NCBI RefSeq assembly: GCF_946478885.1
Contig: NZ_CAMLDX010000079.1
Coordinates: 1-15,762, forward strand
Source: an uncultured Bacillus sp.
Lineage (GTDB): Bacteria > Bacillota > Bacilli > Bacillales_B > DSM-18226
Direction of reading: 5' to 3'
Length of the DNA: 15,762 nucleotides
The position numbers and the translations under genes were made by a program. The notes beneath the pieces are model-generated. The model did no database searches and was not told the DNA's origin. It saw only the letters and a program-made list of their open reading frames with translations. Shown one piece after another: positions 1-7,818 of this stretch. How positions within the stretch are numbered: position 1 is the stretch's first letter; each line of letters begins with the position of its first letter.

Positions 1-1070
1 ATAACAAAATCGTCTGGCACAAAGACCCTTACTTCCTTCGGACGTACAAAGACCACATCACCTAACTGGAGTTGCAACTTGCGGAACTCATCCTTGCTAA
101 TCTCTGCCTCCACAAACTCTCCTGAATCCTGTGTCTTCATTTCAATATAGACAACTGGACCGACTGCATGGGTATAAATCACTTTAGCCGGAATAACATC
201 GTCACTTTCCTTTTTTCTTTCTATCGCTAAATGATGCGGACGTACATAGCCAACGGCTTCTGTATCGGTAACATGTAAATGTTCCGGAGCTTCAATATGA
301 GCAGAACCTAGAGCAAACCTGCCTCGGTTCAATCGTCCGTGGAATAAGTTAACATTTCCAAGAAATTCATAAACAAATGGACTTACTGGATGATCATAGA
401 CTTCATCCGGAGTTCCTAATTGTTCAATTCTCCCCTGATTCATGACAACGATTTGATCTGCGACATCGAGAGCCTCCTCTTGATCATGTGTGACAAATAT
501 ACTTGTTATATGAACCTCGTCATGAAGCTTGCGCAGCCAGCGTCTCAGTTCTTTTCTTACTTTGGCATCCAGAGCTCCAAATGGCTCATCAAGCAGCAAT
601 ATACGAGGCTGTACAGCCAATGCCCGTGCCAGTGCTACACGTTGCCGCTGTCCTCCTGATAGCTGAGAAGGATACCGATTGGCAAATTCGTCCAATTTAA
701 CTAATTGCAACAGCTCTTCAACCTTTTTTTTAATGGCAACAGAGGATTGCCGGTCTTTTCGTTTTCTTACCTTTAATCCGAATGCTATGTTTTCAAATAC
801 AGTCATATGCTTGAAAAGAGCATAATGTTGGAAGACAAACCCCACCTCCCTATTGCTTACATGGACATCCGTTATCTCTTTTCCATCAAAAAGGATCTCT
901 CCTTCGTCTGCTGATTCCAAGCCGGCAATTACACGTAAGAGCGTGGTTTTCCCTGATCCTGACGGACCCAAAAGAGCAACAAGCTTTCCATCTTGAATAT
1001 CTAAATGAATATCTTTTAAAGCCTGAAATGTACCAAAATTCTTTGTTACTTTATGAATTTGAATAGACAT
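1..1070 (-). CDS. cysA: Sulfate/thiosulfate ABC transporter ATP-binding protein CysA (3' end cut by window)
   Basis: ATPase that powers sulfate or thiosulfate import through CysT/CysW at the inner face of the membrane. I translated 356 codons from the ATG at 1070 without meeting a stop, so the gene runs off the left edge; family members are about this long, so only a few residues should be missing. Visible: Walker [10 protein letters not shown] (about residues 35-43), Q-loop VFQHYALF (about 79-86), signature LSGGQRQR (about 137-144), Walker B LLLDEP followed by FGALD, and the switch histidine in VTHDQEEA. The C-terminal ~120 residues are the expected TOBE-type regulatory domain. The RBS GAGGAG lies about 10 nt before the ATG. 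It is the last gene of the operon, 13 nt after cysW. Sulfate versus thiosulfate preference cannot be read from the sequence. Confidence 0.95.
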   Translation of the reverse strand, partial: MSIQIHKVTKNFGTFQALKDIHLDIQDGKLVALLGPSGSGKTTLLRVIAGLESADEGEILFDGKEITDVHVSNREVGFVFQHYALFKHMTVFENIAFGLKVRKRKDRQSSVAIKKKVEELLQLVKLDEFANRYPSQLSGGQRQRVALARALAVQPRILLLDEPFGALDAKVRKELRRWLRKLHDEVHITSIFVTHDQEEALDVADQIVVMNQGRIEQLGTPDEVYDHPVSPFVYEFLGNVNLFHGRLNRGRFALGSAHIEAPEHLHVTDTEAVGYVRPHHLAIERKKESDDVIPAKVIYTHAVGPVVYIEMKTQDSGEFVEAEISKDEFRKLQLQLGDVVFVRPKEVRVFVPDDFV

Positions 1071-1083
1071 AGGTCGACACTCC

Positions 1084-1953
1084 TCAAACTTTCTGTTTCT
1101 CTGTTCTCCATTCAATGATACTTTTTATGATCAGAGTGATGATGGCCATGATGGACATCAGAGACGCCAAAGCAAACGCGGCGGAAAATTGGTACTCATT
1201 GTATAAAATCTCTACATGAAGCGGCATCGTGTTCGTCACTCCCCGTATTCGTCCGGAAACAACAGAAACAGCTCCAAATTCGCCTATCGCTCTTGCATTA
1301 CACAAAATCATGCCGTACATCAATCCCCATTTAATATTAGGAAGCGTGACGCGCCAAAACATTTGCCAGCCATTGGCTCCAAGTGATACTGCCGCCTCTT
1401 CCTCTGAACTCCCCTGTGCCTGCATGACAGGAATTAATTCACGTGCCACGAAAGGGAGCGTGACAAAAATCGTAACGATAATAATACCTGGTAAGAAAAA
1501 GATGATTTTTATGCCGTGGTCAACAAGCCACGGGCCTAGCAAGCCGCGCGGACTAAAAAGCAGCACAAATACGAGACCTGCGATTACAGGAGATACAGCA
1601 AAAGGTATTTCCAGCAATGACATTAGGACTTGCTTTCCTTTAAAACGAAATTTTGTTACTGCCCATGCCGCTGCGATCCCAAATAACGTATTCAATGGGA
1701 CAACAATGAGTGCTGTAAGCAGTGTTAAACGGATGGCAGACAATGCATCACTTTCTGTAATAGCCGCTACATATACCCCTGCTCCCTGCTCAAATGCTTT
1801 AACAAAAATGGCGATCAATGGGACAAAAAGTAATAAAAATAAATACAAGATGGCAGTAGTAATCAGAATTATTTTGATCCATTTAGATTCTTTCGTGCCT
1901 TTCTGTTTGCTTTGCGTTAATTTTATGGTTGACTTTTCTTTTATTAATTCCAT
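1084..1953 (-). CDS. cysW: Sulfate ABC transporter permease subunit CysW
   Basis: One of two membrane permeases forming the sulfate channel. The 289-residue protein has a basic N-terminal tail (about 25 residues), then about six hydrophobic segments typical of the binding-protein-dependent permease fold. The EAA loop that docks on the ATPase is visible as [19 protein letters not shown]. The sequences [14 protein letters not shown] and [12 protein letters not shown] are characteristic of CysW. The ATG at 1953 has AGGAGT about 9 nt upstream. It lies 13 nt downstream of cysT and 13 nt upstream of cysA, so the three are almost certainly co-transcribed. Length matches the family. Confidence 0.95.
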   Translation of the reverse strand: MELIKEKSTIKLTQSKQKGTKESKWIKIILITTAILYLFLLLFVPLIAIFVKAFEQGAGVYVAAITESDALSAIRLTLLTALIVVPLNTLFGIAAAWAVTKFRFKGKQVLMSLLEIPFAVSPVIAGLVFVLLFSPRGLLGPWLVDHGIKIIFFLPGIIIVTIFVTLPFVARELIPVMQAQGSSEEEAAVSLGANGWQMFWRVTLPNIKWGLMYGMILCNARAIGEFGAVSVVSGRIRGVTNTMPLHVEILYNEYQFSAAFALASLMSIMAIITLIIKSIIEWRTEKQKV

Positions 1954-1966
1954 TATTCACTTACTC

Positions 1967-2794
1967 CTATTCAAGCTCATGCCTGCAACTCCAAACTTGG
2001 ATGATATTAATCAAGATTAAACAAAGAAAGGAAATGAGCAGCATAACCACAGCAATCGCTGTTGCTCCAGCATAATCAAACTGTTCCAGCTTTGTCATAA
2101 TCATTAAAGGAGCAATCTCCGTTTTCATCGGCATATTGCCGGCAATGAAAACAACCGAGCCATATTCTCCAAGCCCCCTCGCAAAAGCTAATGAAAAGCC
2201 AGATAATAAGGCTGGAAATAACTCAGGAAAAAGAACCTTCACAAATATTTGAAACCGTGACGCCCCTAAGCTTGAGGCTGCCTCCTCCACTTCCTTCTCC
2301 ATACCTTGAAGAACAGGTTGCACCATCCGGACCACAAACGGCAGACCGATAAAGGCAAGAGCCAGTGTAATACCAAATGGCGTAAAGGCAATTTTTATAT
2401 TTAATTGGTCAAAAACCTGTCCAATCCAACCATTTACAGAATACAATTCAGTTAGCGTAATCCCTGCAACCGCGGTAGGCAGGGCAAAAGGTAAATCAAT
2501 TAACGCATCCAATATCCGTTTTCCCGGGAAAGAATAACGAACAAATACCCAGGCAATTAATAAGCCAAATACAGCATTTACAGTTGCTGCCGCAAGAGCC
2601 GTTCCAAAACTAATCTTGTAAGAGTGTACAACCCTCTCACTCATCACAACGTCAATAAACTTTTCCCAGCCAAGCTGTGATGTTTCAATAAACACCATAG
2701 TGATTGGAAGAAAGATTAATAAACTCATATAAAGAGTGGTGAAGCCTATCGACAGCCCGAAGCCCGGGAGAACCCTCTTTTTCCTGCTTTTCAT
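1967..2794 (-). CDS. cysT: Sulfate ABC transporter permease subunit CysT (CysU)
   Basis: Second permease of the sulfate importer, pairing with CysW. The 275-residue protein has about six membrane segments. The EAA loop reads EEAASSLGASRFQIFVKV, and RGLGEYGSVVFIAGNMP is a hallmark of CysT/CysU. A frame extension to a TTG at 2818 exists, but I prefer the ATG at 2794: it has AAGGAG about 10 nt upstream and starts MKSRKKR, a normal basic N-terminus before the first membrane helix. The gap to sbp upstream is 131 nt, unusually long for this otherwise tight operon. No strong terminator was seen in the gap, so read-through from sbp is expected. Confidence 0.93.
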   Translation of the reverse strand: MKSRKKRVLPGFGLSIGFTTLYMSLLIFLPITMVFIETSQLGWEKFIDVVMSERVVHSYKISFGTALAAATVNAVFGLLIAWVFVRYSFPGKRILDALIDLPFALPTAVAGITLTELYSVNGWIGQVFDQLNIKIAFTPFGITLALAFIGLPFVVRMVQPVLQGMEKEVEEAASSLGASRFQIFVKVLFPELFPALLSGFSLAFARGLGEYGSVVFIAGNMPMKTEIAPLMIMTKLEQFDYAGATAIAVVMLLISFLCLILINIIQVWSCRHELE

Positions 2795-2925
2795 ATTTAT
2801 CCTACTCCTTATCGGCAAAGCACAGAGTGCCCGGTATTCTTTCTTTATTATCCGAGGATTCGAGACCAGGCATCTGCTGATGATACAAACTATTTTTCTC
2901 TAACAGCACTTTTCGCAGCCGGATA

Positions 2926-3978
2926 TCATTGATAAATTGAATCAAATATACCTCCGTCACTGAAGTGAATGTCCTGAGCTTTGTCCCATCCGCCAAATAC
3001 CTCATCAATTGTGAATAATTCTACCTTTGGAAATTGGGAGGCATATTTTTCTGCTATTTTTTTATCACGTGGGCGGTAGAAATTTTGTGCGGCAATCTCC
3101 TGACCTTTTTCCGAATATAAATAGTTTAAATAGGCCTTTGCGATCTCTCTTGTGCCTTTGCGATCCACTACTTCATCTACGATGGCCACTGGCGGTTCAG
3201 CCAAAATGCTGATAGAGGGAGCTACGATTTCAAACTCATCTTCTCCCAACTCCTTAAGTGACAGCAATGCCTCATTTTCCCATGCAATCAACACATCCCC
3301 AATTCCTTTCTCAACAAAAGTGGTGGTTGAACCCCTTGCTCCGGAATCCAGCACTTCCACATTTTCATACAGTTTTTTTACGAACTCCTTTGCCTTTTCA
3401 GCATCATTGTTATTTTGTTTCAATGCATAACCATATGCAGCTAAGTAATTCCAGCGTGCTCCCCCTGAGGTTTTCGGATTTGGTGTGATCACAGATATAC
3501 CACCCTTTATTAGATCATCCCAGTCTTTAATCCCTTTCGGATTGCCTTTGCGAACAAGAAAAACCGTGGTTGAGGTGTATGGAGTAGAATTCTGTGCTAA
3601 ATCCTTTTGCCAATCAGCGGTAATTAGTCCTTCCTCTCGTATCGCATCGATATCATACGCAAGTGCCAATGTCACGACATCGGCCTCTAATCCATCGATA
3701 ACAGAACGGGCCTGACTTCCAGAACCCCCATGTGATTGCTTAATTGTTACCGTCTGTCCTGTCTCTTCCTTCCAATGTGCGGCAAATTCTTTATTAAAGT
3801 CTTCATACAATTCACGTGTCGGATCATATGATACATTCAGCAGTTCAATCGCTTTCTGTTCCTTCCCCTTCTTATTTTCACTGCTTTCATTCCCCGATGA
3901 GCACCCTATTAATAGAACAAGGGTCGTCGCTATCACTGCTGTTGTTTTCAATACTCCAGTTTTCTTTACTAGTTTCAT
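2926..3978 (-). CDS. sbp: Sulfate ABC transporter substrate-binding lipoprotein
   Basis: Extracytoplasmic receptor that captures sulfate (or thiosulfate) for CysTWA. It has 350 residues from the ATG at 3978, which has GGAGG 5 nt upstream; an in-frame extension to 4032 lacks this support. The N-terminus is a lipoprotein signal: KK, a hydrophobic stretch, then the lipobox LIGC with Cys26 as the lipidated residue, followed by a Ser/Asn/Lys-rich linker. Family signatures are visible: [11 protein letters not shown] (about 48-58), [16 protein letters not shown] (about 82-97), and [20 protein letters not shown]. It is the first gene of the operon, behind the promoter at 4136-4164 and a leader hairpin. 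Paralogues Sbp and CysP cannot be told apart here. Confidence 0.94.
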   Translation of the reverse strand: MKLVKKTGVLKTTAVIATTLVLLIGCSSGNESSENKKGKEQKAIELLNVSYDPTRELYEDFNKEFAAHWKEETGQTVTIKQSHGGSGSQARSVIDGLEADVVTLALAYDIDAIREEGLITADWQKDLAQNSTPYTSTTVFLVRKGNPKGIKDWDDLIKGGISVITPNPKTSGGARWNYLAAYGYALKQNNNDAEKAKEFVKKLYENVEVLDSGARGSTTTFVEKGIGDVLIAWENEALLSLKELGEDEFEIVAPSISILAEPPVAIVDEVVDRKGTREIAKAYLNYLYSEKGQEIAAQNFYRPRDKKIAEKYASQFPKVELFTIDEVFGGWDKAQDIHFSDGGIFDSIYQ

Positions 3979-4019
3979 AGAAACCTCCTCCAGTTCATTT
4001 ATTCCATACAACACAAAAA

Positions 4020-4086
4020 GACACACAACCAATCACAGCATGAAATAAAATTAATCATTCCATTGCTTTAATGTTTGTTGTGTGCC
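4020..4086 (-). promoter_or_regulatory. Leader hairpin with U-run, candidate attenuator of the sulfate operon
   Basis: In the minus-strand leader of sbp, GGCACACAAC (4077-4086) pairs with GTTGTGTGTC (4020-4029), ten pairs with one G-U. Five U residues follow at 4015-4019. The ~47-nt loop can add inner pairs (CAAT with ATTG). The hairpin lies after the predicted start of transcription and about 40 nt before the sbp ATG, so it would stop transcription before the gene if it acts as a terminator. I do not recognise it as a SAM riboswitch or T-box. Confidence 0.5.
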
Positions 4087-4135
4087 TTCAGTTTGTCTGA
4101 TCAGCATTCTATTAAGTTGAGATATGTTAACATTT

Positions 4136-4164
4136 ATTTTATATTAATTATTCTTATATGTCAA
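4136..4164 (-). promoter_or_regulatory. Sigma-A type promoter of sbp-cysTWA
   Basis: TTGACA (4159-4164, minus strand) and TAAAAT (4136-4141) are separated by 17 nt, a near-consensus vegetative promoter. A short palindrome, ATGTTAACAT, follows directly and could be an operator. The 5' leader would be about 150 nt. Confidence 0.75.
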
Positions 4165-4276
4165 CTTGGTTTTATTTAATTTTATTTTTCTTTTCGCTTG
4201 AAGCTAATATCCCTCCATTCATGTCATATACTTTATCTAACTGTTTTAAATTTTTTGCTAATTTATAAAAACTCAC

Positions 4277-4306
4277 TTGACTGATTGGAATTATATGCTT
4301 TAATAT
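4277..4306 (+). promoter_or_regulatory. Sigma-A type promoter of the small-gene cluster, with GGAATTAT box
   Basis: TTGACT (4277-4282) and TAATAT (4301-4306) are 18 nt apart on the plus strand. GGAATTAT (4287-4294) lies in the spacer, where a bound repressor would block RNA polymerase. The octamer resembles, from memory, part of the binding site of CymR, the cysteine-metabolism repressor of Bacillus. That link is inference. Confidence 0.55.
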
Positions 4307-4340
4307 AGTCATTAATTAAGTTTCGCTGATTGGTCCACCA

Positions 4341-4377
4341 AAGGCGCCTAACCATTCCAAAATGGCATAGGTGCCTT
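4341..4377 (+). promoter_or_regulatory. Leader hairpin upstream of the FbpA-like gene
   Basis: AAGGCGCCTA (4341-4350) pairs with TAGGTGCCTT (4368-4377) with one wobble pair, and the inner CCATT pairs with AATGG. The 3' side is pyrimidine-rich (TTCATTTTCTTC) rather than a pure T-run. It lies between the promoter and the first gene, so it could be an attenuator or an mRNA stabiliser. Together with the promoters described, it accounts for most of the structure I see in the 442-nt gap between sbp and this cluster. Confidence 0.5.
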
Positions 4378-4420
4378 TCATTTTCTTCGATAATTTTAGA
4401 TTTGAAGGGATGTGAGCCTA

Positions 4421-4600
4421 TTGAGCACCATACTTCGCAGCGCGATTCATAAACGAAAACAATTTTTAATTAAGCAATTAACAGCAAATGGATTGTATCA
4501 GAATGACTGCGAATTCCTTAATAGCTGGACATTAAGCGCTTTGGAACAGGAATACAATTTTTTTAAGAAATCAAATAAATTGAACCTAAGGAGGGGCTAA
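4421..4600 (+). CDS. Small basic protein, FbpA (Fur-regulated basic protein A)-like
   Basis: A 59-residue basic protein. The N-terminus SAIHKRKQFLIKQLTANGLY and the later LSALEQEYNFFK fit the short FbpA family as I remember it (AxxKRKxxLIxxLxxxGxY, then TLxxLExEY). B. subtilis FbpA acts with other small Fur-controlled factors in the iron-sparing response; its exact mechanism is unclear. I chose TTG at 4421 because AAGGGA at 4405-4410 is then about 10 nt away. A GTG at 4412 is in frame but only 1 nt after that RBS. The stop is 1 nt before the next ATG, so the two genes should be translationally coupled. I see no clear Fur box. The context beside a sulfate importer suggests a sulfur or iron-sulfur link. 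Confidence 0.65.
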   Translation: MSTILRSAIHKRKQFLIKQLTANGLYQNDCEFLNSWTLSALEQEYNFFKKSNKLNLRRG

Positions 4601-4601
4601 A

Positions 4602-4742
4602 ATGGCAACAACTGACCAAGTGAAATTAAATAATATTTTGTCATTATTACAAAAGATTAAATTCGGTTCTCTGACAATTGTGGTTCACGAGGGGCAAATC
4701 ACCCAATTAGAAGTAATTGAAAAGCACCGGTTTCAAAAATAG
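4602..4742 (+). CDS. YezD family (DUF2292) small protein
   Basis: A 46-residue protein with the DUF2292 pattern: a short helix (VKLNNILSLLQKIKFGS), then a beta-hairpin-like segment LTIVVHEGQITQLEVIEKHRF. The AAGGAGGGG ribosome site is formed by the last codons of the upstream FbpA-like gene, 6 nt before the ATG, indicating coupled translation. The function of the family is unknown. From memory, members often lie beside sulfate-uptake and sulfur-assimilation genes, which agrees with the divergent sulfate importer here. The length is typical for the family. Confidence 0.75.
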   Translation: MATTDQVKLNNILSLLQKIKFGSLTIVVHEGQITQLEVIEKHRFQK

Positions 4743-4802
4743 ATCGTCTAAGTTCCGTAAAGATGTGGCAAACTGTTATTATGATGCGAAAGGAGACAGC
4801 TT

Positions 4803-4940
4803 ATGACAAAAAAATTTAATAAAGGCAGCAAGAATCAAAATTCACCACAGGCGCACGGCCAGATTCCTTTAAGCGGTGACAACAGTAAAGGCAATAAACG
4901 AAATAAAGCGAAGAATGATAAAAACGATGGCCTTATATGA
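4803..4940 (+). CDS. Small hydrophilic protein, possibly SspP-like spore protein
   Basis: A 45-residue, Lys/Asn-rich protein without hydrophobic segments, starting MTKKFNKGSK, with GQIPLSG in the middle and a basic tail GNKRNKAKNDKND. GAAAGGAG lies about 7 nt before the ATG, and a strong terminator begins just after the stop, which supports a real gene. The GQxPLSG core followed by Lys/Asn repeats loosely resembles the minor acid-soluble spore protein SspP (recalled as GQPEPLSGSKK). This is a weak match on a low-complexity protein and could be misleading. It lies 60 nt after yezD, so it may share that transcript or have its own promoter; I found no convincing sigma-G promoter. Confidence 0.55.
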   Translation: MTKKFNKGSKNQNSPQAHGQIPLSGDNSKGNKRNKAKNDKNDGLI

Positions 4941-4945
4941 CATGA

Positions 4946-4987
4946 AAAGAACAAACCGGCCTTCTTGGACCGGTTTGTTCTTTCTAT
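4946..4987 (+). terminator. Intrinsic terminator after the small-gene cluster
   Basis: A perfect 14-bp stem, AAAGAACAAACCGG (4946-4959) with CCGGTTTGTTCTTT (4970-4983), a 10-nt loop, then TTTCT-rich sequence. It ends the plus-strand cluster. The following ~200 nt (4988-5193) up to the TRAP permease stop holds no gene I can support. Confidence 0.85.
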
Positions 4988-5193
4988 TCTTCTTCACTCT
5001 TCCACCGCCAAAGGCATGCGGAATATACTCTGCAGCCTTTCATCCTCTAAATAAGTCTAAGGTTTACTTCATCCTTTTATTCCAGCTTATTTTCCCGTCC
5101 TTGCTAACCTCTTCGTCCTAATCTATACAGTATGTGTAGCAAAAACCCTTTATTTCAAAAATCAAAACGTCCCGGGGAATAGAGTTGTTTCCG

Positions 5194-7149
5194 TTATCCA
5201 GATATTTGTGCTTTTGATATGTCATGTCGTTTAAAAATAAGTTGAATGGCAACAAGTGCAGCAAAAATGACAAACCCTACTATATCGGAGATGCCTTCCG
5301 GATAGATCAGCAGTAGTCCTCCGATTATCGCAATGATTCGTTCATACCAAAACAGCTTCCGGTACCAGTACCCTACTACTGCCCCTCCGATAGCAATCAT
5401 TCCGCATATCGCCGTTAAGACCATCCATGCTACATTAATCCACGAAGTATCAAGTAGTAGTAACTCAGGAGAAAGGACAAACATATACGGAATAATAAAC
5501 GCCGCAATAGCTAGCTTAGAGGAATTAATACCTGTCTTAAGCGGTTCTCCTCCTGAGATTGCAGCCGCCGCAAAGGCAGCTAACGCTACCGGAGGAGTAA
5601 TATCCGCAATAATACCAAAATAAAAGACAAATAAATGAGCAGACAAGTCAGGCACCTCCAGCATGATAATTGCCGGTGCCGCAATGGTTGAAGTGATAAT
5701 GTAATTAGCCGTTGTCGGTGAACCCATGCCAAGAATGAGTGATGCGATCATGGTCAAAATTAAGGTTGGAATTATAGCGCCGCCTGCGATATCAAGTAAG
5801 CCATTTGCCAGCTTAAGCCCAAGGCCTGTCTTGGTCACAACTCCCACAATGATTCCGGCAGCAGCGGTTGCTGCAGCTACAGGCAAGGCAGTTCGTGCCC
5901 CGTCCGTTAAAGCTTCCATGATTCCTCTTAGACCCATCCTTGTTTCCCTTTTTAAGGCGCTCACAGCAACAGAAATAAGAATTGAATAAAGAGCAGCACG
6001 CATCACGCTCATTCCTGTCATCAAGAGAGCAACTATAGCAATAATAGGAATTAGTAAATAAAGTTTCCTTAATATTTCATGTTTATCAGGGATTTCTTCC
6101 TTCGTTAACCCCCTAAGTCCCATTCTTTTTGCTTCAAAATGGGTGACGATCCAAATGCCTGCAAAATACAGAATCGCTGGTATGACAGCAGCCTTTGCAA
6201 TCTCAATATACGGAATGCCGATGAATTCAGCCATTAAAAAGGCAGCTGCTCCCATAATTGGCGGCATTAATTGCCCTCCTGTTGAGGAAGCCGCTTCAAC
6301 TGCCCCGGCAAACTCCTTGCGATAACCGAGATTTTTCATCATTGGAATCGTAAATGCACCTGAAGTGACAACATTAGCAACTGAACTCCCGCTAATGGTT
6401 CCTTGCAGGGCACTTGAAAAAATGGCCACCTTTGCCGGCCCGCCAATTCTTCTCCCGGCAATGGCAATCGCAAGGTCATTAAAATATTCTCCGACGCCCG
6501 TTTTAATCAGAAAAGCGCCAAACAATAAAAACAGGAAAATAAATGTGGATGACACTCCCAACGGGGTACCTAAAATACCTTCTGTTGTAAAAAAGAGCAT
6601 TTGAACGAGGCGTTCAAGCTCAATACCGCGGTGCGCAAGAGTTCCGGGCATATATGGTCCAAAAAGAGCATAAATAATAAAAAGCAGCGCAATCAACATA
6701 ATAGGTAACCCGACTGTTCGCCTTGTTGCTTCTAGTACTAATAGAACGGCCAGCAAGCCGACAATATAATCAATATCAGTTAGCCGTCCCACCCGGTTTA
6801 CTAATTCATCAATCATCAACAACCAATACGTTCCCACCACAACAGATAATACGGCCAAAATGATATCATACCATGCTAGTCCATTCTCCTTTGCCGGCTT
6901 TTTCCTTCCCGCAGGAAATAGCAAAAAAATTAAGGCCAAGGCAAATCCCAAGTGTATGGAACGCTGCAGCTGGGCAGTCAATACCCCAAACACTGATGTG
7001 TAAATTTGAAATAGTGAGAAGGCAAGCAGTCCAATCGTAACCATCCAGCCGATAGATCCTCTTAATTTCCGCGTACCTGCTTCAGGGTCGTACCTTTCGA
7101 TCAGTTCCTGCTGCTGCTCTTCTGATAGCGTCTCATACTTATCGCTCAA
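5194..7149 (-). CDS. TRAP transporter permease, fused DctQ-DctM (4TM/12TM)
   Basis: Membrane part of a TAXI-type TRAP transporter, which uses an ion gradient instead of ATP to import its substrate, probably an organic acid or amino acid. At 651 residues it has the length of fused small (DctQ-like, about residues 30-190) and large (DctM-like, remainder) subunits. Signatures include GTISGSSVANVVTSGAFTIP, ASSTGGQLMPPIMGAAAF and MGSPTTANYIITSTIAAPAI. Many hydrophobic segments run throughout. The start is TTG at 7149, with AAAGGAG about 10 nt upstream. It overlaps the end of the DUF1850 gene by 11 nt, so translation is coupled. The N-terminal ~35 residues are an acidic soluble tail. The substrate is not readable from sequence. 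Confidence 0.92.
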   Translation of the reverse strand: MSDKYETLSEEQQQELIERYDPEAGTRKLRGSIGWMVTIGLLAFSLFQIYTSVFGVLTAQLQRSIHLGFALALIFLLFPAGRKKPAKENGLAWYDIILAVLSVVVGTYWLLMIDELVNRVGRLTDIDYIVGLLAVLLVLEATRRTVGLPIMLIALLFIIYALFGPYMPGTLAHRGIELERLVQMLFFTTEGILGTPLGVSSTFIFLFLLFGAFLIKTGVGEYFNDLAIAIAGRRIGGPAKVAIFSSALQGTISGSSVANVVTSGAFTIPMMKNLGYRKEFAGAVEAASSTGGQLMPPIMGAAAFLMAEFIGIPYIEIAKAAVIPAILYFAGIWIVTHFEAKRMGLRGLTKEEIPDKHEILRKLYLLIPIIAIVALLMTGMSVMRAALYSILISVAVSALKRETRMGLRGIMEALTDGARTALPVAAATAAAGIIVGVVTKTGLGLKLANGLLDIAGGAIIPTLILTMIASLILGMGSPTTANYIITSTIAAPAIIMLEVPDLSAHLFVFYFGIIADITPPVALAAFAAAAISGGEPLKTGINSSKLAIAAFIIPYMFVLSPELLLLDTSWINVAWMVLTAICGMIAIGGAVVGYWYRKLFWYERIIAIIGGLLLIYPEGISDIVGFVIFAALVAIQLIFKRHDISKAQISG

Positions 7150-7672
7150 GTATGTTCACTCCTTTCCATTGCTGCCATATATTTAGCTTCTTTATTGTTA
7201 TCCTTATCCAGGTTCCCGGCTCTATGAAGCTGGAAATGGGGTATTCTTTATTAGCAACTATCAACATATGATTGGCTCGGACTTTTCCAGTCCGTAAATC
7301 AAAGTACGGAAAAATCCTATTCATATTTGATAGGTAATACTTCCCGTTTTTATGTTCAAAAATTTCTCCATTCTGTGCATTTTCCGGCATTCCAATAGAA
7401 AAATCCTCATAGGTCATCGCGGTTTGTTTAATTTGATGATCACTTGTCACTATATAGCTATCAATGACATCTGAGAGATGAATTGAATGAGTATACTTCA
7501 GTTGAAAAATATCACCCGTTGAGATGGGAAGATAGGCTAGGATATGATCACTATTTTCAAATTGAAAGACAAGGGTTGTTTTCATTGGAATAAAGGATAG
7601 GAATAGAATAAAGATCGGGATAAAAAGAGCTATAATCTTGTATTTTCGTCTGCATGTTTCTGTTATCATCAT
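7139..7672 (-). CDS. DUF1850 domain protein of the TAXI-TRAP operon
   Basis: A 177-residue protein with one N-terminal hydrophobic segment (about residues 11-29), so probably membrane-anchored with the domain outside. The DUF1850 pattern is visible in FQLKYTHSIHLSDVIDSYIV, with the family's YTHSI motif, and in TYEDFSIGMP. From memory, DUF1850 genes commonly lie between the TAXI receptor and the fused permease, exactly as here, so an accessory or assembly role in the transporter is likely but not established. Two adjacent ATGs (7672 and 7669) are possible: AGGAGG is 4 nt from the first and 7 nt from the second. Its 3' end overlaps the permease start. Confidence 0.85.
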   Translation of the reverse strand: MMITETCRRKYKIIALFIPIFILFLSFIPMKTTLVFQFENSDHILAYLPISTGDIFQLKYTHSIHLSDVIDSYIVTSDHQIKQTAMTYEDFSIGMPENAQNGEIFEHKNGKYYLSNMNRIFPYFDLRTGKVRANHMLIVANKEYPISSFIEPGTWIRITIKKLNIWQQWKGVNILER

Positions 7673-7697
7673 TTTCCCTCCTATATTGCCAGATAAG

Positions 7698-7741
7698 TAA
7701 ACAGCCGATCGATCCTGTGCTGATTTCCGATCGACCGTTTA
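7698..7741 (-). promoter_or_regulatory. Strong intercistronic hairpin in the TRAP operon
   Basis: Two 15-nt arms (7698-7712 and 7727-7741) can pair along their whole length, with three G-U pairs on the minus strand and a GATC-containing CGATCG core; the loop is 14 nt. It lies between the receptor gene and the DUF1850 gene and lacks a U-run. A second hairpin (TGATCTG 7784-7790 with CAGATCA 7801-7807) lies just after the receptor stop. They may protect the receptor mRNA or reduce expression of downstream genes. Confidence 0.55.
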
Positions 7742-7818
7742 CTAATCATTCTTTCAATTGAGAGGGTTCAACCAAATAAAGTATGATCTGTCTAATTTGT
7801 CAGATCAGAAAACAGCTT

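Noticed and set aside
1229..2020. Long plus-strand ORF of 263 codons opposite cysW/cysT
   Set aside because: It is antisense to two well-recognised permease genes, has no RBS or family pattern, and reflects codon bias of the real genes.
2802..3008. Minus-strand 68-codon ORF spanning the sbp end and the sbp-cysT gap
   Set aside because: Most of it overlaps sbp in another frame, with no RBS or recognisable motif. The long gap is noted under cysT instead.
4988..5193. Minus-strand fragment reading RLQSIFRMPLAVEE before a stop
   Set aside because: It looks protein-like but has no start codon or RBS and is only about 20 codons between stops. Too little to call a pseudogene.
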